Below, piece by piece: positions 33,880-43,385 of a DNA stretch of 64,000 nt. A program made the position numbers and the translations under genes. Under the pieces are notes generated by a model, which was not told the DNA's origin, ran no database searches, and was given only the letters and a program-made list of their open reading frames with translations. The DNA comes from an uncultured Flavobacteriaceae bacterium (lineage in GTDB: Bacteria > Bacteroidota > Bacteroidia > Flavobacteriales > Flavobacteriaceae). Location: NCBI GenBank assembly GCA_934675205.1, contig CAKUPQ010000002.1, positions 124,001 through 188,000 of the forward strand, in the 5' to 3' direction. The number at the start of each line of letters is the position of its first letter. Within the stretch, counting starts at the first letter, position 1.

Positions 33880-34316
33880 TATCCTTTTGAAATTTCGTTT
33901 GGAAGTTCGTCGCTGTCGGATATATCATACGGAAACAAGGTTTTTAGTTTTGTTCCTGCTTTGAGGATTCCCTCCACCAAACCTTGTTTGTAGTGGCCGT
34001 TTTTGAAATGCGAAATAACCACATCTTTGGTTTTGTCCCAAAAATCGGTTTCTACCAAATTGTTAATGCCTTTATCTCCCAAAATCACAAAGCTATGGTC
34101 TTGTACTCCAACATAAAAAAGCACTCCATTTCGGTTTTGGGTATTTTCCATTTTCAAGGAATAAAAAACCTCTTGAGCCCTTTCGAAAGGGGCTTTTTCC
34201 GTATGGTTTTCGATATGTACTCTGATTTCTCCCGAAGTTTTGTTTTCGGCTGTAATAATAGCATTTATTATTTCCTGCTCTTCTTTTTCGGTTAAGAAAT
34301 CTTCTGTTTTGGACAT
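33879..34316 (-). CDS. TPM-domain cytoplasmic protein
   Basis: A 145-residue protein from ATG 34316 (MSKTEDFLTEKEEQEII); the frame extends 8 codons further up without support. It is a single TPM domain: TSGEIRVHIENHTEK, NRNGVLFYVGVQDHSFVILGDKGIN, LKTLFP at the end. There is no signal peptide. Overlap with the next gene (TAATG at 33879) indicates translational coupling with the membrane TPM protein. Together with lemA it forms the conserved Flavobacterial lemA-TPM-TPM cluster; the joint function is not known. Confidence 0.85.
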   Translation of the reverse strand: MSKTEDFLTEKEEQEIINAIITAENKTSGEIRVHIENHTEKAPFERAQEVFYSLKMENTQNRNGVLFYVGVQDHSFVILGDKGINNLVETDFWDKTKDVVISHFKNGHYKQGLVEGILKAGTKLKTLFPYDISDSDELPNEISKG

Positions 34317-34340
34317 AGTTATAAACTTATAGAACTTCAC

Positions 34341-34373
34341 AACTTCGACAGAGTTTAAAACTCTGCCGAAGTT
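34341..34373. repeat. Palindrome between lemA and TPM gene
   Basis: aacttcgacagagttt and aactctgccgaagtt form a 15-bp inverted repeat with one mismatch. The style is that of the CCTGACAGG family, but the word differs. Confidence 0.7.
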
Positions 34374-34381
34374 AATAATTA

Positions 34382-34960
34382 TTAAAACTGAATTTTCGGT
34401 GCTGTTTCTGCTCCTTCTTCTGATTTAAAACGAGCCATTTCGTCAAAACCTAACATTCCTGCAAACAAAGCATTCGGAAGTGTTTTGATTTTTTTGTTGT
34501 ACACATTTGCGGCCTCGTTATATCTATCACGGGTTACGTTAATTCGGTTTTCCGTTCCCTCAAGTTGCGACATCAATTCCAAAAAGTTTTGGTTGGCTTT
34601 CAAGTCAGGATATTGTTCGACAGTTACCAACAATCGGCTCAAAGCTCCCGAAACTCCTGTTTGAGCTTGTTGGAATTGTGCCATTTGTTCAGGAGTAATA
34701 TTACTGGGGTCAATTGTGGTTTGAGTTGCTTTGGCACGAGCCTCTACAACAGCGGTAAGCGTTCCTTGTTCGTGTGCTGCTGCTCCTTTTACGGTTTCAA
34801 CCAAATTCCCGATAAGGTCATTTCGCCTTTGATAACTACTTTCCACATTTGACCAAGCTGTTTCTGCATCTGCTTTAAGACGTACCATTCCGTTATAGGA
34901 AGAAAAGATAAGAATCACAATCACTGCAATAATTCCTACAGGTAATAACCATTTTTTCAT
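34382..34960 (-). CDS. lemA: LemA family protein
   Basis: A 192-residue protein with one N-terminal TM helix (about 4-20) and an extracytoplasmic helical bundle carrying the family signature NVESSYQRRNDLIGNLVETV and the conserved IKTLPNALFAGMLGF. LemA proteins are widespread, and their biochemical role is unclear. It is upstream of two TPM genes in the same direction, the usual arrangement in Flavobacteria. Confidence 0.95.
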   Translation of the reverse strand: MKKWLLPVGIIAVIVILIFSSYNGMVRLKADAETAWSNVESSYQRRNDLIGNLVETVKGAAAHEQGTLTAVVEARAKATQTTIDPSNITPEQMAQFQQAQTGVSGALSRLLVTVEQYPDLKANQNFLELMSQLEGTENRINVTRDRYNEAANVYNKKIKTLPNALFAGMLGFDEMARFKSEEGAETAPKIQF

Positions 34961-35005
34961 AAGATTTCTGTTTTTAGTTTATTAGTATGATTTTTCTATT
35001 TTTCG

Positions 35006-35335
35006 TTACAACGAATTCTTCAAAGCCAAAAGTTCTGCTTTTACGGTTTCTAATTTAGTGATAATTTCAAATTTATCAAGCGTTTTTTGCTGATTTTCTT
35101 TCAGATGTATTTTTGCTCCCTCCAAAGTAAACCCTCTTTCTTTAACTAAATGATAAATTAGTTTTAGGTTTTTGATGTCTTCGGGAGTAAACATACGGTT
35201 TCCTTTCGCATTTTTCTTGGGTTTTAGGATGTCAAACTCCTTATCCCAAAAGCGGATAAGCGATTGGTTTACTCCAAAAGCAACAGCTACTTCTCCGATT
35301 GAGTAATATAATTTTTGTGGTAATTCGATGTTCAT
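35006..35335 (-). CDS. MerR-family transcriptional regulator
   Basis: A 109-residue protein with an N-terminal MerR winged helix (YSIGEVAVAFGVNQSLIRFWDKEF, RMFTPEDIKNLKLIYHLVKE) and a short helical C-terminus for dimerisation. No metal- or drug-binding Cys are present, so the signal is unknown. It sits between the M23 peptidase gene and lemA on the same strand and could regulate the lemA-TPM unit, but no operator was identified. Confidence 0.9.
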   Translation of the reverse strand: MNIELPQKLYYSIGEVAVAFGVNQSLIRFWDKEFDILKPKKNAKGNRMFTPEDIKNLKLIYHLVKERGFTLEGAKIHLKENQQKTLDKFEIITKLETVKAELLALKNSL

Positions 35336-35361
35336 TTTTTTAGTTTAAACTTTAAACAAAA

Positions 35362-36339
35362 TTAATCTAACGATTGATTCTCTTGTTGTGCTTGTTTAGA
35401 AATAACTTCAAATTCTTGAGCCGAAATATTTCCGTAATAGAAATTTATCGGATTTACTGCCTCTCCGTTTATGTGCACTTCATAATGCAAGTGAGGTGCT
35501 TCCGAACGTCCTGTACTTCCGACAAAGCCAATTATATCTCCACGTTTTACCCGTTGTCCTTTTTTTACATTGTATTTACTCAAATGAGCATAATAGGTTT
35601 CGTAGCCAAATCCGTGTTTTACGATGATAAGATTTCCGTATCCCGACATCGCATTATCGGCTCTTTCTACAACTCCGTCTCCTGTGGCAAAAACGGGAGT
35701 TCCTGTTTTGGCTGTAAAATCCATACCTGCGTGGAATTTTCGGATTTTCGTAAAGGGGTCGTTTCTATATCCGAATCCTGATGCCATTCTTGTTAATTGT
35801 TCGTTCTTAACGGGTTGAATCGCAGGAATGGCAGCTAATAATTCTTCCTGTGATTGGGCTAATTTATAGATTTCGTCTAACGATTTGGACTGAATGACCA
35901 ATTCTTTGGTTATGATGTCCATTCTTTCGGAAGTGTTTTTGATAAGTTCAGAGTTGTCAAAGCCTTCCAAATCTTTATATCGGTTTACTCCTCCGAAACC
36001 TGCTTTTCGTTGTTCAAACGGAATCGGGTCAGCATTAAAATAAACCCTATACAAGCTGTTATCCCGTTCTGCAATATCGTGTAAAACTTCATCAATCTGA
36101 TTCATTTTTTTGTTCAAAAGAGCATATCGGAACTGTAGATTTTCGATTTCTCTTTTTTGGATTCTGTCTTTCGGAGTATCAAGTATAGAGGTACTTACCA
36201 AAAGCCAAAAAGCTAAAAATCCGAATAAAGCAGATGAGAACAACCACAGAGCACCATACCCTATTTGTTTGCTACGTTTTGGCTTGATTTTCTTATACGC
36301 TAAATTTTCTGGGTCGTAATAATATTTTACTTTAGCCAT
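35362..36339 (-). CDS. M23-family cell-wall metallopeptidase
   Basis: A 325-residue membrane-anchored peptidase: TM helix at about 27-52, a coiled-coil segment (about 60-110) and a C-terminal LytM domain with zinc ligands in FHAGMDFTAKTGTPVFATGDG and HLHYEVHINGEAVNP. All ligands appear to be present, so it may be an active endopeptidase of peptidoglycan; related coiled-coil M23 proteins can instead activate amidases. It faces the periplasm. It is divergent from alaS. Confidence 0.9.
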   Translation of the reverse strand: MAKVKYYYDPENLAYKKIKPKRSKQIGYGALWLFSSALFGFLAFWLLVSTSILDTPKDRIQKREIENLQFRYALLNKKMNQIDEVLHDIAERDNSLYRVYFNADPIPFEQRKAGFGGVNRYKDLEGFDNSELIKNTSERMDIITKELVIQSKSLDEIYKLAQSQEELLAAIPAIQPVKNEQLTRMASGFGYRNDPFTKIRKFHAGMDFTAKTGTPVFATGDGVVERADNAMSGYGNLIIVKHGFGYETYYAHLSKYNVKKGQRVKRGDIIGFVGSTGRSEAPHLHYEVHINGEAVNPINFYYGNISAQEFEVISKQAQQENQSLD

Positions 36340-36355
36340 ATATCCTAAAATGTTC

Positions 36356-36363
36356 TATTTTTG
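36356..36363 (+). promoter_or_regulatory. -7-like box upstream of alaS
   Basis: TATTTTTG matches TAnnTTTG, 109 bases before the alaS ATG. The leader would contain the two repeats at 36394-36442. Confidence 0.4.
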
Positions 36364-36393
36364 CACTCTGTAATATACAAAGATATAAAAATT

Positions 36394-36442
36394 TAATTAC
36401 GAATTAGGAATTACAATTAAACCTGTCTGCCGACAAGCAGGC
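36394..36442. repeat. Two dispersed repeats in the alaS leader
   Basis: aattacgaattaggaattac (36394 on) is an AATTACGAATT-family word, followed by the GC-rich imperfect palindrome cctgtctgccgacaagcagg (36422-36442). Both occupy the 5' region between promoter and start codon. Confidence 0.65.
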
Positions 36443-36471
36443 AAATAAACGATTAAACGATTCAACAAAAT

Positions 36472-39126
36472 ATGAAATCTTCTGAAATAAGAAACCAATT
36501 TTTGACATTTTTCCAAGAAAGAGGGCACCTGATTGTTCCCTCTGCACCTATTGTTTTGAAAGACGACCCGACTTTGATGTTCAACAATTCGGGTATGGCT
36601 CAGTTCAAAGAATATTTTTTAGGAAATGCCACTCCGAAAAGCAAAAGAATTGCAGATACGCAAAAGTGTCTTCGTGTTTCCGGAAAACATAACGATTTGG
36701 AAGATGTTGGTTTTGACACCTATCATCACACAATGTTTGAAATGTTGGGGAATTGGTCTTTTGGGGATTATTTCAAAAAAGAAGCGATTGCCTGGGCTTG
36801 GGAATTTCTGACTGAAGTGTTGAAATTAGAAAAAGACCGTTTGTATGTTTCTGTTTTTGAAGGAAATGAAGCCGAAAATGTTCCGTTTGACCAAGAGGCT
36901 TGGGATATTTGGAAACAATACGTGTCTGAAGACCGAATTATTTTGGGAAACAAAAAAGATAACTTTTGGGAAATGGGAGACCAAGGTCCTTGCGGTCCTT
37001 GTTCGGAAATTCATATCGATTTGCGTTCAGACGAAGAAAGAAAAGCTGTTTCGGGAAAAAGTCTGGTCAATGCAGACCATCCGCAAGTGGTTGAGATTTG
37101 GAACAACGTATTTATGGAGTTTAACCGAAAAGCAGATGGTTCGCTTGAAAAACTTCCTGCCAAACACGTAGATACCGGAATGGGATTTGAGCGTTTGTGT
37201 ATGGCAATGCAGGGAGTAACTTCCAATTATGATACTGATGTTTTTACGCCTTTAATCAAAAAAGTTGAGGAAATTTCAGGTTTCAAATACACAACCGACA
37301 ACCGACAACCGACAACCGACAACCAAGAAAAAACCAACATTGCCATTCGTGTGGTGGTTGACCACGTTCGTGCTGTGGCTTTTGCGATTGCAGACGGACA
37401 ACTTCCGTCAAATACGGGAGCAGGTTATGTGATTCGTAGGATTTTGCGTAGAGCTATTCGTTACGGATTTACGTTTTTGAATCTGAAAGAACCTTTTATT
37501 TATAAATTGGTTGAAGTGCTTTCTGACCAAATGGGAGAGGCTTTTCCGGAAATCAAATCCCAAAAATCATTGGTTGAAAACGTAATCAAAGAAGAAGAAA
37601 ATTCGTTTTTAAGAACCTTGGAGCAAGGGCTTCATTTGTTGGAAAATGTAGTGAAAGAAACCAAAGGTAGTGTAGTTTCGGGGGTAAAAGCCTTTGAATT
37701 ATATGACACTTTCGGTTTTCCGAAAGATTTGACAGCTCTGATTTTGAAAGAAAAAGGACTTTCTTTTGACGAAAAAGAATTTGAAATGGCAATGCAAGAA
37801 CAGAAAAACCGTTCCCGTTCTGCATCGGAAATCGCAAAAGACGATTGGGTAATGCTTATTGACGGAAACGTAGAAACTTTCGTAGGGTATGACCAATTGG
37901 AGAACGAAGTAAAAATCACTCGTTATCGAAAAATTGATTCCAAAAAAGATGGGGTTTTGTATCAAATTGTTTTGAATAATACTCCGTTTTATCCCGAAGG
38001 AGGAGGTCAGGTTGGAGATAAAGGTGTTCTGTCATTGCGAGGAGGAACGACGAAGCAATCTGAAACAATCGAAATTCTTGATACGAAAAAAGAAAACAAC
38101 CTGATTCTGCATATCACTAAAAAACTTCCTGAAAACTTAAACGGAAGTTTCACAGCCAAAGTGAACGAAACCTTACGTTCGGATTCTCAAAAAAATCACT
38201 CGGCTACACACTTGTTGCATCAAGGTTTGAGAGCCATTTTAGGAACTCACGTAGAGCAAAAAGGTTCGCTTGTGGCTCCGAATTACTTGCGTTTTGACTT
38301 TTCGCATTTTTCAAAAGTAACCGATGAAGAATTGCAACAGGTTGAAGATTTCGTAAACCAAAGAATTCAGGAGCAGTTGCCGCTTATCGAAAAGCGTTCT
38401 ATCCCTTTCCAGCAAGCTGTTGACGAGGGAGCAATGGCACTTTTTGGAGAAAAATACGGAGATAATGTAAGAGCAATCCGTTTTGGAGAAAGTATCGAAC
38501 TTTGTGGAGGAACTCATGTGAAAAACACAGGAGATATTTGGCATTTCAAGATTACTTCGGAAGGAGCTGTTGCAGCAGGAATCCGTAGGATTGAAGCTAT
38601 TTCAGGAAGTGGAGTTAAACAATATTTTGCCAATGATGAAAATACGCTAAAAGAAATAAAAACAGCACTTAAAAATCCGCAGGATATTTTAAAATCCGTA
38701 ACTTCATTACAAGAGGAAAATGCCAAGTTGAAAAAGCAAGTTGAACAATTATTAAAAGACAAAGCTAAAAACCTAAAAGGAGAGCTTCTGGCTGAAATCG
38801 AAGAAATAAACGGAATAAAATTCCTTGCCAAGAAAGTAGATTTAGATGCCAACGGAGCTAAAGATTTAGCTTACGAATTAGGAAGCAACAACAACAATCT
38901 GTTTTTAGTTTTCGGAACTATAACCGATGATAAACCGATGCTTACGTGTTATATCTCGAAAGAGCTTGCAGAAAGCAAAAACCTAAATGCAGGAAATGTC
39001 GTTCGTGAACTCGGAAAACACATTCAAGGAGGTGGAGGAGGACAAGCCTTTTTTGCTACAGCAGGAGGAAAAAATCCAAACGGAATGGATGAGGCTTTAG
39101 CAAATGCAAAAAGCTTTGTTTTGTAA
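36472..39126 (+). CDS. alaS: Alanyl-tRNA synthetase with repeat-derived insertions
   Basis: An 884-residue enzyme that charges tRNA-Ala. It has the class II catalytic core (residues 1-240: [39 protein letters not shown]), a tRNA-binding region (about 285-450), the editing domain with NHSATHLLH and CGGTH (about 680), and the C-terminal oligomerisation domain ([14 protein letters not shown]). Two in-frame segments look foreign: residues about 274-285, encoded by tandem heptamer accgaca/cgacaac (37291-37325), and residues 521-530 [10 protein letters not shown], encoded by a known dispersed DNA repeat (38030-38061). Both fall in loops or linkers. Confidence 0.97.
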   Translation: MKSSEIRNQFLTFFQERGHLIVPSAPIVLKDDPTLMFNNSGMAQFKEYFLGNATPKSKRIADTQKCLRVSGKHNDLEDVGFDTYHHTMFEMLGNWSFGDYFKKEAIAWAWEFLTEVLKLEKDRLYVSVFEGNEAENVPFDQEAWDIWKQYVSEDRIILGNKKDNFWEMGDQGPCGPCSEIHIDLRSDEERKAVSGKSLVNADHPQVVEIWNNVFMEFNRKADGSLEKLPAKHVDTGMGFERLCMAMQGVTSNYDTDVFTPLIKKVEEISGFKYTTDNRQPTTDNQEKTNIAIRVVVDHVRAVAFAIADGQLPSNTGAGYVIRRILRRAIRYGFTFLNLKEPFIYKLVEVLSDQMGEAFPEIKSQKSLVENVIKEEENSFLRTLEQGLHLLENVVKETKGSVVSGVKAFELYDTFGFPKDLTALILKEKGLSFDEKEFEMAMQEQKNRSRSASEIAKDDWVMLIDGNVETFVGYDQLENEVKITRYRKIDSKKDGVLYQIVLNNTPFYPEGGGQVGDKGVLSLRGGTTKQSETIEILDTKKENNLILHITKKLPENLNGSFTAKVNETLRSDSQKNHSATHLLHQGLRAILGTHVEQKGSLVAPNYLRFDFSHFSKVTDEELQQVEDFVNQRIQEQLPLIEKRSIPFQQAVDEGAMALFGEKYGDNVRAIRFGESIELCGGTHVKNTGDIWHFKITSEGAVAAGIRRIEAISGSGVKQYFANDENTLKEIKTALKNPQDILKSVTSLQEENAKLKKQVEQLLKDKAKNLKGELLAEIEEINGIKFLAKKVDLDANGAKDLAYELGSNNNNLFLVFGTITDDKPMLTCYISKELAESKNLNAGNVVRELGKHIQGGGGGQAFFATAGGKNPNGMDEALANAKSFVL
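37291..37325 (+). repeat. Tandem heptamer inside alaS
   Basis: About five copies of cgacaac in tandem. Because the unit is seven bases, gain or loss of one copy would shift the frame of an essential gene. The peptide encoded is [12 protein letters not shown]. Confidence 0.85.
38030..38061 (+). repeat. CATTGCGAGGA dispersed repeat, in frame in alaS
   Basis: tgtcattgcgaggaggaacg continuing to gaagcaatct has near-inverted ends (cattgc/gcaatc type). This word is familiar from intergenic regions of many bacteria; here it is translated as [10 protein letters not shown]. Confidence 0.85.
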
Positions 39127-39140
39127 GGAAAATTATAATC

Positions 39141-39182
39141 AAAAAAATCCCGTCTCATTCTAAAAAGAGACGGGATTTTTTT
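39141..39182. terminator. Intrinsic terminator between alaS and the barrel gene
   Basis: aaaaatcccgtctc pairs with gagacgggattttt over 14 bp around a 10-base loop, with A and T runs suitable for both strands. Confidence 0.9.
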
Positions 39183-39200
39183 ATATTGTAAAAAGAAGGA

Positions 39201-39860
39201 TTAATACCAATCTGCGTGGTGTCTTTCTTCTCCAGGATAGAACATAATTCCAAAACTGAAAGTAGTAAAACCACCTGTCTTGTGGTTATAATTAGGATTA
39301 ATTAGACTTCCGTCATAATAATAGTGCTGTTTTAAATTAAGAACATAAGTTAAATCAGCAAATAAGGCAACTTTGTCCGATATCTTGAATAATGGTGTAA
39401 GCCCAAGTTGTAGATGTCCTACTTTTTCATAGAAATCTTTTCCTTCAGGAGTTGCAAACGACACTCCTGCACCTGCGTGTGCCAACAAACCGAGGTTTTC
39501 AAAAGAACTATATCCCAAACCGAACATTTGCCCTACGTTATATACGGCTTCAGCTGTTAATTTATTATAAGCAATACCTAAATCAGAGTTTTTACTGTCT
39601 TTAAAACCGTGATGAGAATACGACAATCGAACACTCAAATGTTGAAGCTCTCTATTAAATCTGCTATAAAAATTGTAACGTCCTGAAATTTGAAAGGAGT
39701 TTAAACCAGCATAATTTCCGTCAATAAGGTCATTTTTTGGAGAGAGAGGCATTGCAAGTCCTCCAGAGGCTTCAATAGCAAAATGGTTAAATCTACCTGA
39801 TTGTGCGTCAACTTGATTCAGCCCGAATAATATACAAAAAACTAAAGCAACTTTTTTCAT
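39201..39860 (-). CDS. Outer-membrane beta-barrel protein
   Basis: A 219-residue protein with a signal peptide ending QVDAQ. The mature part has eight or so amphipathic strands with Gly and aromatic residues (HFAIEASGGLAMPLS, SFQISGRYNFYSRF, HLSVRLSYSHHGF, TTFSFGIMFYPG) as in small OmpA/OmpX-type barrels; the C-terminal segment ends a little after the last strand. It is probably an outer-membrane protein. The next gene upstream in the same direction encodes a periplasmic OmpA-type protein. The 190-base gap between them is AT-rich with no clear feature. Confidence 0.8.
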   Translation of the reverse strand: MKKVALVFCILFGLNQVDAQSGRFNHFAIEASGGLAMPLSPKNDLIDGNYAGLNSFQISGRYNFYSRFNRELQHLSVRLSYSHHGFKDSKNSDLGIAYNKLTAEAVYNVGQMFGLGYSSFENLGLLAHAGAGVSFATPEGKDFYEKVGHLQLGLTPLFKISDKVALFADLTYVLNLKQHYYYDGSLINPNYNHKTGGFTTFSFGIMFYPGEERHHADWY

Positions 39861-40050
39861 TATATAATCTGTTATATCTGTGTTTTTTCTAAAAAGAATT
39901 TAACAAGGCACAAATATAAAGGTTTTTTTTGGGAGATAACAAAAAATAAAAAAATATCTTAATTTTTTTAAATACTTAACAGATTGATAATCTGTAAAAG
40001 GGTAAAAATTTAATGTTATTTTCAACCATTATTTCCGTTTTTTTAGAGGG

Positions 40051-40872
40051 TTACTCCTTTGTAATCAAAAACTCGACCCGTCTGTCAAGTCGAGGGTCTT
40101 GTTTTAATGGTTGCGAAGTGCCATAGCCTTTATAGGTCATTCTGTGTCTGGCAACTTTTCGGGAAATCAGATATTTATAAACCGCTTCTGCTCTGTTTTT
40201 GGAAAGTTCCCGTTTTCTTGTTGCTTTATCAACAGCATCTCTAACATTAGTAGGAGTACAACAGACGTGTCCTTGAATTTCGAAATGATAATTTTTGTAT
40301 TTGTTCAGTAAAGCAGCCATTTTGTTTAGTTCTCGTTTTGATTCAGGAGTTAAAACACTGCTTCCTCTGGCAAAAAGAAGTTTTTTAAGATAAATTCGGT
40401 CTCCAACAATGTTTTTATCTGTTATTATTTCGTAAACACCGGGAATGTCAATAGGTTCTTCTTTGATTTCTTTGAGGTTGGCAACAACATCAACTCGTCT
40501 GTTTTTGGAACGGATTTCAGGCAGATTCTCAGTGAAATCATCATCTATTACAATTCGTCCTTTTCCCTCAATAGAAACAATGATTTTATTTTTGATTCCG
40601 TTTTCGGTAAGTTTGTCTTTTATAGCATTGGCACGATTAGTAGAAAGTACATAATTGTATTCGTCTCTTCCTCGGTCGTCGCAATATCCGTAAATAGAAA
40701 TAGACTCAATCATAGTAGAGTCAAGAGCCTTGATAAAATTCAAAACAGATACTTTCTGGTCTTCACGAATGTTGTATTTGTCGAAATCAAAATAAACTGA
40801 ATGTACGATTTCCTCTTGTGCAAAAGAAAAAGAGCTAATCAACAAAAGAAATAGGTAGTTTAGTTTGTTCAT
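40051..40872 (-). CDS. Periplasmic protein with two OmpA-type peptidoglycan-binding domains
   Basis: A 273-residue exported protein (signal MNKLNYLFLLLISSFSFAQ) made of two OmpA-C-like domains in tandem. The first (about 22-132) has VYFDFDKYNIREDQ and STNRANAIKDKL; the second (about 155-273) has LLFARGSSVLTPESKREL, SKNRAEAVYKYLIS and DRRVEFLI at the end. There is no barrel of its own, so it may tether an outer-membrane partner to peptidoglycan, perhaps the protein at 39201. Its ATG overlaps the stop of the S41 protease gene by 4 bases. Confidence 0.85.
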   Translation of the reverse strand: MNKLNYLFLLLISSFSFAQEEIVHSVYFDFDKYNIREDQKVSVLNFIKALDSTMIESISIYGYCDDRGRDEYNYVLSTNRANAIKDKLTENGIKNKIIVSIEGKGRIVIDDDFTENLPEIRSKNRRVDVVANLKEIKEEPIDIPGVYEIITDKNIVGDRIYLKKLLFARGSSVLTPESKRELNKMAALLNKYKNYHFEIQGHVCCTPTNVRDAVDKATRKRELSKNRAEAVYKYLISRKVARHRMTYKGYGTSQPLKQDPRLDRRVEFLITKE

Positions 40873-42500
40873 TTTTTAAGAATATTGTTATACTTTGTTT
40901 TATCATTCAAAATCTGTACCGCTTTTTGAATTTCGGTATTACTTTTCAGGTAATAATTATATAACCCCTCTCTGTACTGAAATCTTACAACCAATTCATC
41001 AACCAAAAGACGTTTGATTTCTTCTTTATTTTTGTCTAATTCGGTTTCGTTGCTTTTTTTCAAAGCCTGTAAAAGTGCCTCGTATTGAGCTGTGATATTT
41101 TGGTCAATTTGTTCTTTTTTAGCTGTTTCAAGGGTGTTTTCGAGTGCTTTTTGGGTTTCGGTATTGTACGAAAAATTCTCTTTTTTCAACCAAGCTTTCA
41201 AGTCGTTAAAATCACTATCGGTAATATTCGGAATTTTATTTCCGAGAGATTGATTTTTATAATAATAATGCGTTGCATAATCAAAGAGTCCGTCTTCCTG
41301 AATAAGAGCTTGGGTAATCGGGCTTAATTTCGATTCAGCTAATTCCATATCGGGCTGAACTCCTCCTCCGTCATAAACGGTTCTTCCTTTTCGGGTTTTG
41401 AACGCATTGAAATTTTCGTTTTTGACTGCCTTTCCGTCTTTGTCTTTATGCGAATAATCCAAAGCCTGAATACATCTTCCCGATGGAGTATAATATCTCG
41501 AAATAGTAACTTTTACCTGTGTTCCGTAGGTCAAATCAATCGGACGTTGTACCAATCCTTTTCCGAAACTGCGACTTCCTACTACAACAGCCCTGTCCAA
41601 ATCCTGTAAGGCTCCCGCAACGATTTCGGAGGCAGAGGCACTACGTCCGTCAATCAGAATCACAAGCGGAATTTCGGTATCGACAGGCTCACGCGTTGTT
41701 CTGTAAATGTTGTTATGCTTGTCAATTCTTGATTTGGTTGTAGTTATGATTTCTCCTTTCGGAACGAATAAATTACAGATATTTACAGCTTCTCCCAAAA
41801 GTCCTCCGGGATTTCCTCTTAAATCCAGAATGATTTGGGTTGCTCCCTGATTTTTTAGTTCTTCGAGAGCAAAATGGGTTTCCCGACTTGCTTTTGCGTT
41901 GAATTGCGAAAGCACGATATACCCAGTATTATCATTGATTTTTGCATAAAACGGAACTGCTTTTACATCAACAGCATCAAGAGTGATTTCTCCGTCCGAA
42001 ATTTTTCCCTGTCTTTTGTATTTGATATTGATTTTAGTTCCTTTCGCTCCCGACAAAAGTTGTGAAGTATCTTCCTTAAAATCTTCCAATTTAATATCTC
42101 CCACGTGGGTTATTTCATCTCCTGCTTTGAGTCCTGCTTTGTCCGCTGCATACTCTTTAAATACTTCTTTAAGGATTACTTTTCCCTCTTTTCGGTTTAC
42201 GGTTGCTCCGATTCCGGTATATTCTCCGACACTGTTTATCTTGAATTTAACCACATCTCCCTCGTTGAAATAAACCGTGTAAGGGTCAAGTTCTTTGAGC
42301 ATATTTTTTATGGCAATATCCATAAGCTCTCCGGGATTGGTTTCGTCCACATAGTTCATATTCACGGTTTTAAACATTGTGGTAAAGATTTCGATTTGCT
42401 TGGCAATTTCAAAAAAATCGTTTTTAAAACTTACACCCACAAAGAAAAACCCAACTAAAAGCGAGGTTATGATATATTTTTTTTTCGGTAGAAATTTCAT
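40869..42500 (-). CDS. S41-family C-terminal processing peptidase
   Basis: A 543-residue protease: N-terminal membrane segment (about 8-25), PDZ domain (about 85-170: GIGATVNRKEGKVIL, AGLKAGDEITHVGD), then the S41 catalytic domain with the nucleophile Ser in GRSASASEIVAGAL (about residue 287) and the general-base Lys in SFGKGLVQ (about 312). The C-terminal about 130 residues are helical. It is likely periplasmic and processes exported proteins. It is coupled to the following OmpA-domain gene. Confidence 0.92.
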   Translation of the reverse strand: MKFLPKKKYIITSLLVGFFFVGVSFKNDFFEIAKQIEIFTTMFKTVNMNYVDETNPGELMDIAIKNMLKELDPYTVYFNEGDVVKFKINSVGEYTGIGATVNRKEGKVILKEVFKEYAADKAGLKAGDEITHVGDIKLEDFKEDTSQLLSGAKGTKINIKYKRQGKISDGEITLDAVDVKAVPFYAKINDNTGYIVLSQFNAKASRETHFALEELKNQGATQIILDLRGNPGGLLGEAVNICNLFVPKGEIITTTKSRIDKHNNIYRTTREPVDTEIPLVILIDGRSASASEIVAGALQDLDRAVVVGSRSFGKGLVQRPIDLTYGTQVKVTISRYYTPSGRCIQALDYSHKDKDGKAVKNENFNAFKTRKGRTVYDGGGVQPDMELAESKLSPITQALIQEDGLFDYATHYYYKNQSLGNKIPNITDSDFNDLKAWLKKENFSYNTETQKALENTLETAKKEQIDQNITAQYEALLQALKKSNETELDKNKEEIKRLLVDELVVRFQYREGLYNYYLKSNTEIQKAVQILNDKTKYNNILKK

Positions 42501-42584
42501 TTTTATTGTTTGTTTTACAAAAATAATAAAACAAATATAGTCAAAAATGGGTTAAATATATTTAAAATGCAACCGATTTTTATG

Positions 42585-42592
42585 TAAATTTG
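42585..42592 (+). promoter_or_regulatory. -7 box of the PorT-like/recQ unit
   Basis: TAAATTTG matches TAnnTTTG, 18 bases upstream of the preferred ATG (42611). A start at 42590 would lie inside it. Confidence 0.45.
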
Positions 42593-42610
42593 CTTGTTAT
42601 TACATATTCA

Positions 42611-43375
42611 ATGAAATTTTTCCGTCTTATTTTATTCCTTTTTTGCTCTGTTTCGGGTTTTTCGCAAGTGCCTGACGGAGAAGATTTCTATCAACATAAC
42701 CGAGTTGAAAAAGACACTATTAATATGCGTGAGTTTGACATCAGAAAAAAAGACAACGATACGCTTATCAAATCAAACGACTTGTATTATCGGGAAGACC
42801 AATTTTATTTCGGAATAACCTATAATTTGTTGCAAAACCGAACGGAGGGAATTTCTCAAAATGCCTTTTCAGCAGGATTTCATTTAGGGTTTTTGAGGGA
42901 TATTCCTCTGAATAAAGACAGAAATATAGCCATTGCAATCGGAGCGGGATATTCGTTTAGTAATTACAGAACCAATCTGCATATTTCGGAAGTCAATAAC
43001 GAAATTATCTATCAAATTGCAGAAGATTTCGACAGAAGTAAAATGTCTTTACACTTTTTAGAAGTTCCGTTTGAATTTAGGTGGAGGACATCAACTCCGA
43101 AAAATACAAAGTTTTGGAGGGTTTATCCGGGTTTTAAAGTGAGCTATTTGACATTTAGCCATTCCAAAATAACAGGAGATTTTCCGTCTGAAACCGTAAA
43201 AAATAATTCTGACCTCACTAAATTCCGTTACGGAGTTTATCTTTCTGTCGGACACGGGAATATTACTTTTCACGCAAATTACAACCTGAATCCGATTTTT
43301 GAAAATGCCTATATCAACGGAAATTCGATAGATATGACCTCTTTCAATTTAGGATTAATGTTCTATATTCTGTAA
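42611..43375 (+). CDS. PorT-family outer-membrane protein
   Basis: A 254-residue protein. The ATG at 42611 gives a clean signal peptide (MKFFRLILFLFCSVSGFSQ). The mature part is a beta-barrel of the PF13568/PorT type: FYFGITYNLLQNRTEG, FSAGFHLGFLRDIPL, ISLHFLEVPFEFRWR-like strand, and a C-terminal strand ending LGLMFYIL. PorT/SprT is part of the T9SS apparatus in Bacteroidetes, and a T9SS cargo is encoded in this window. Whether this one is SprT or a paralogue cannot be decided. It is followed by recQ after 10 bases, an odd but tight pairing. Confidence 0.75.
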   Translation: MKFFRLILFLFCSVSGFSQVPDGEDFYQHNRVEKDTINMREFDIRKKDNDTLIKSNDLYYREDQFYFGITYNLLQNRTEGISQNAFSAGFHLGFLRDIPLNKDRNIAIAIGAGYSFSNYRTNLHISEVNNEIIYQIAEDFDRSKMSLHFLEVPFEFRWRTSTPKNTKFWRVYPGFKVSYLTFSHSKITGDFPSETVKNNSDLTKFRYGVYLSVGHGNITFHANYNLNPIFENAYINGNSIDMTSFNLGLMFYIL

Positions 43376-43385
43376 ACGGAAAACA

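Noticed and set aside
39861..40050. Hidden small gene in the gap between the barrel and OmpA genes
   Set aside because: The 190 bases are AT-rich and no frame with a start and plausible protein features is visible.
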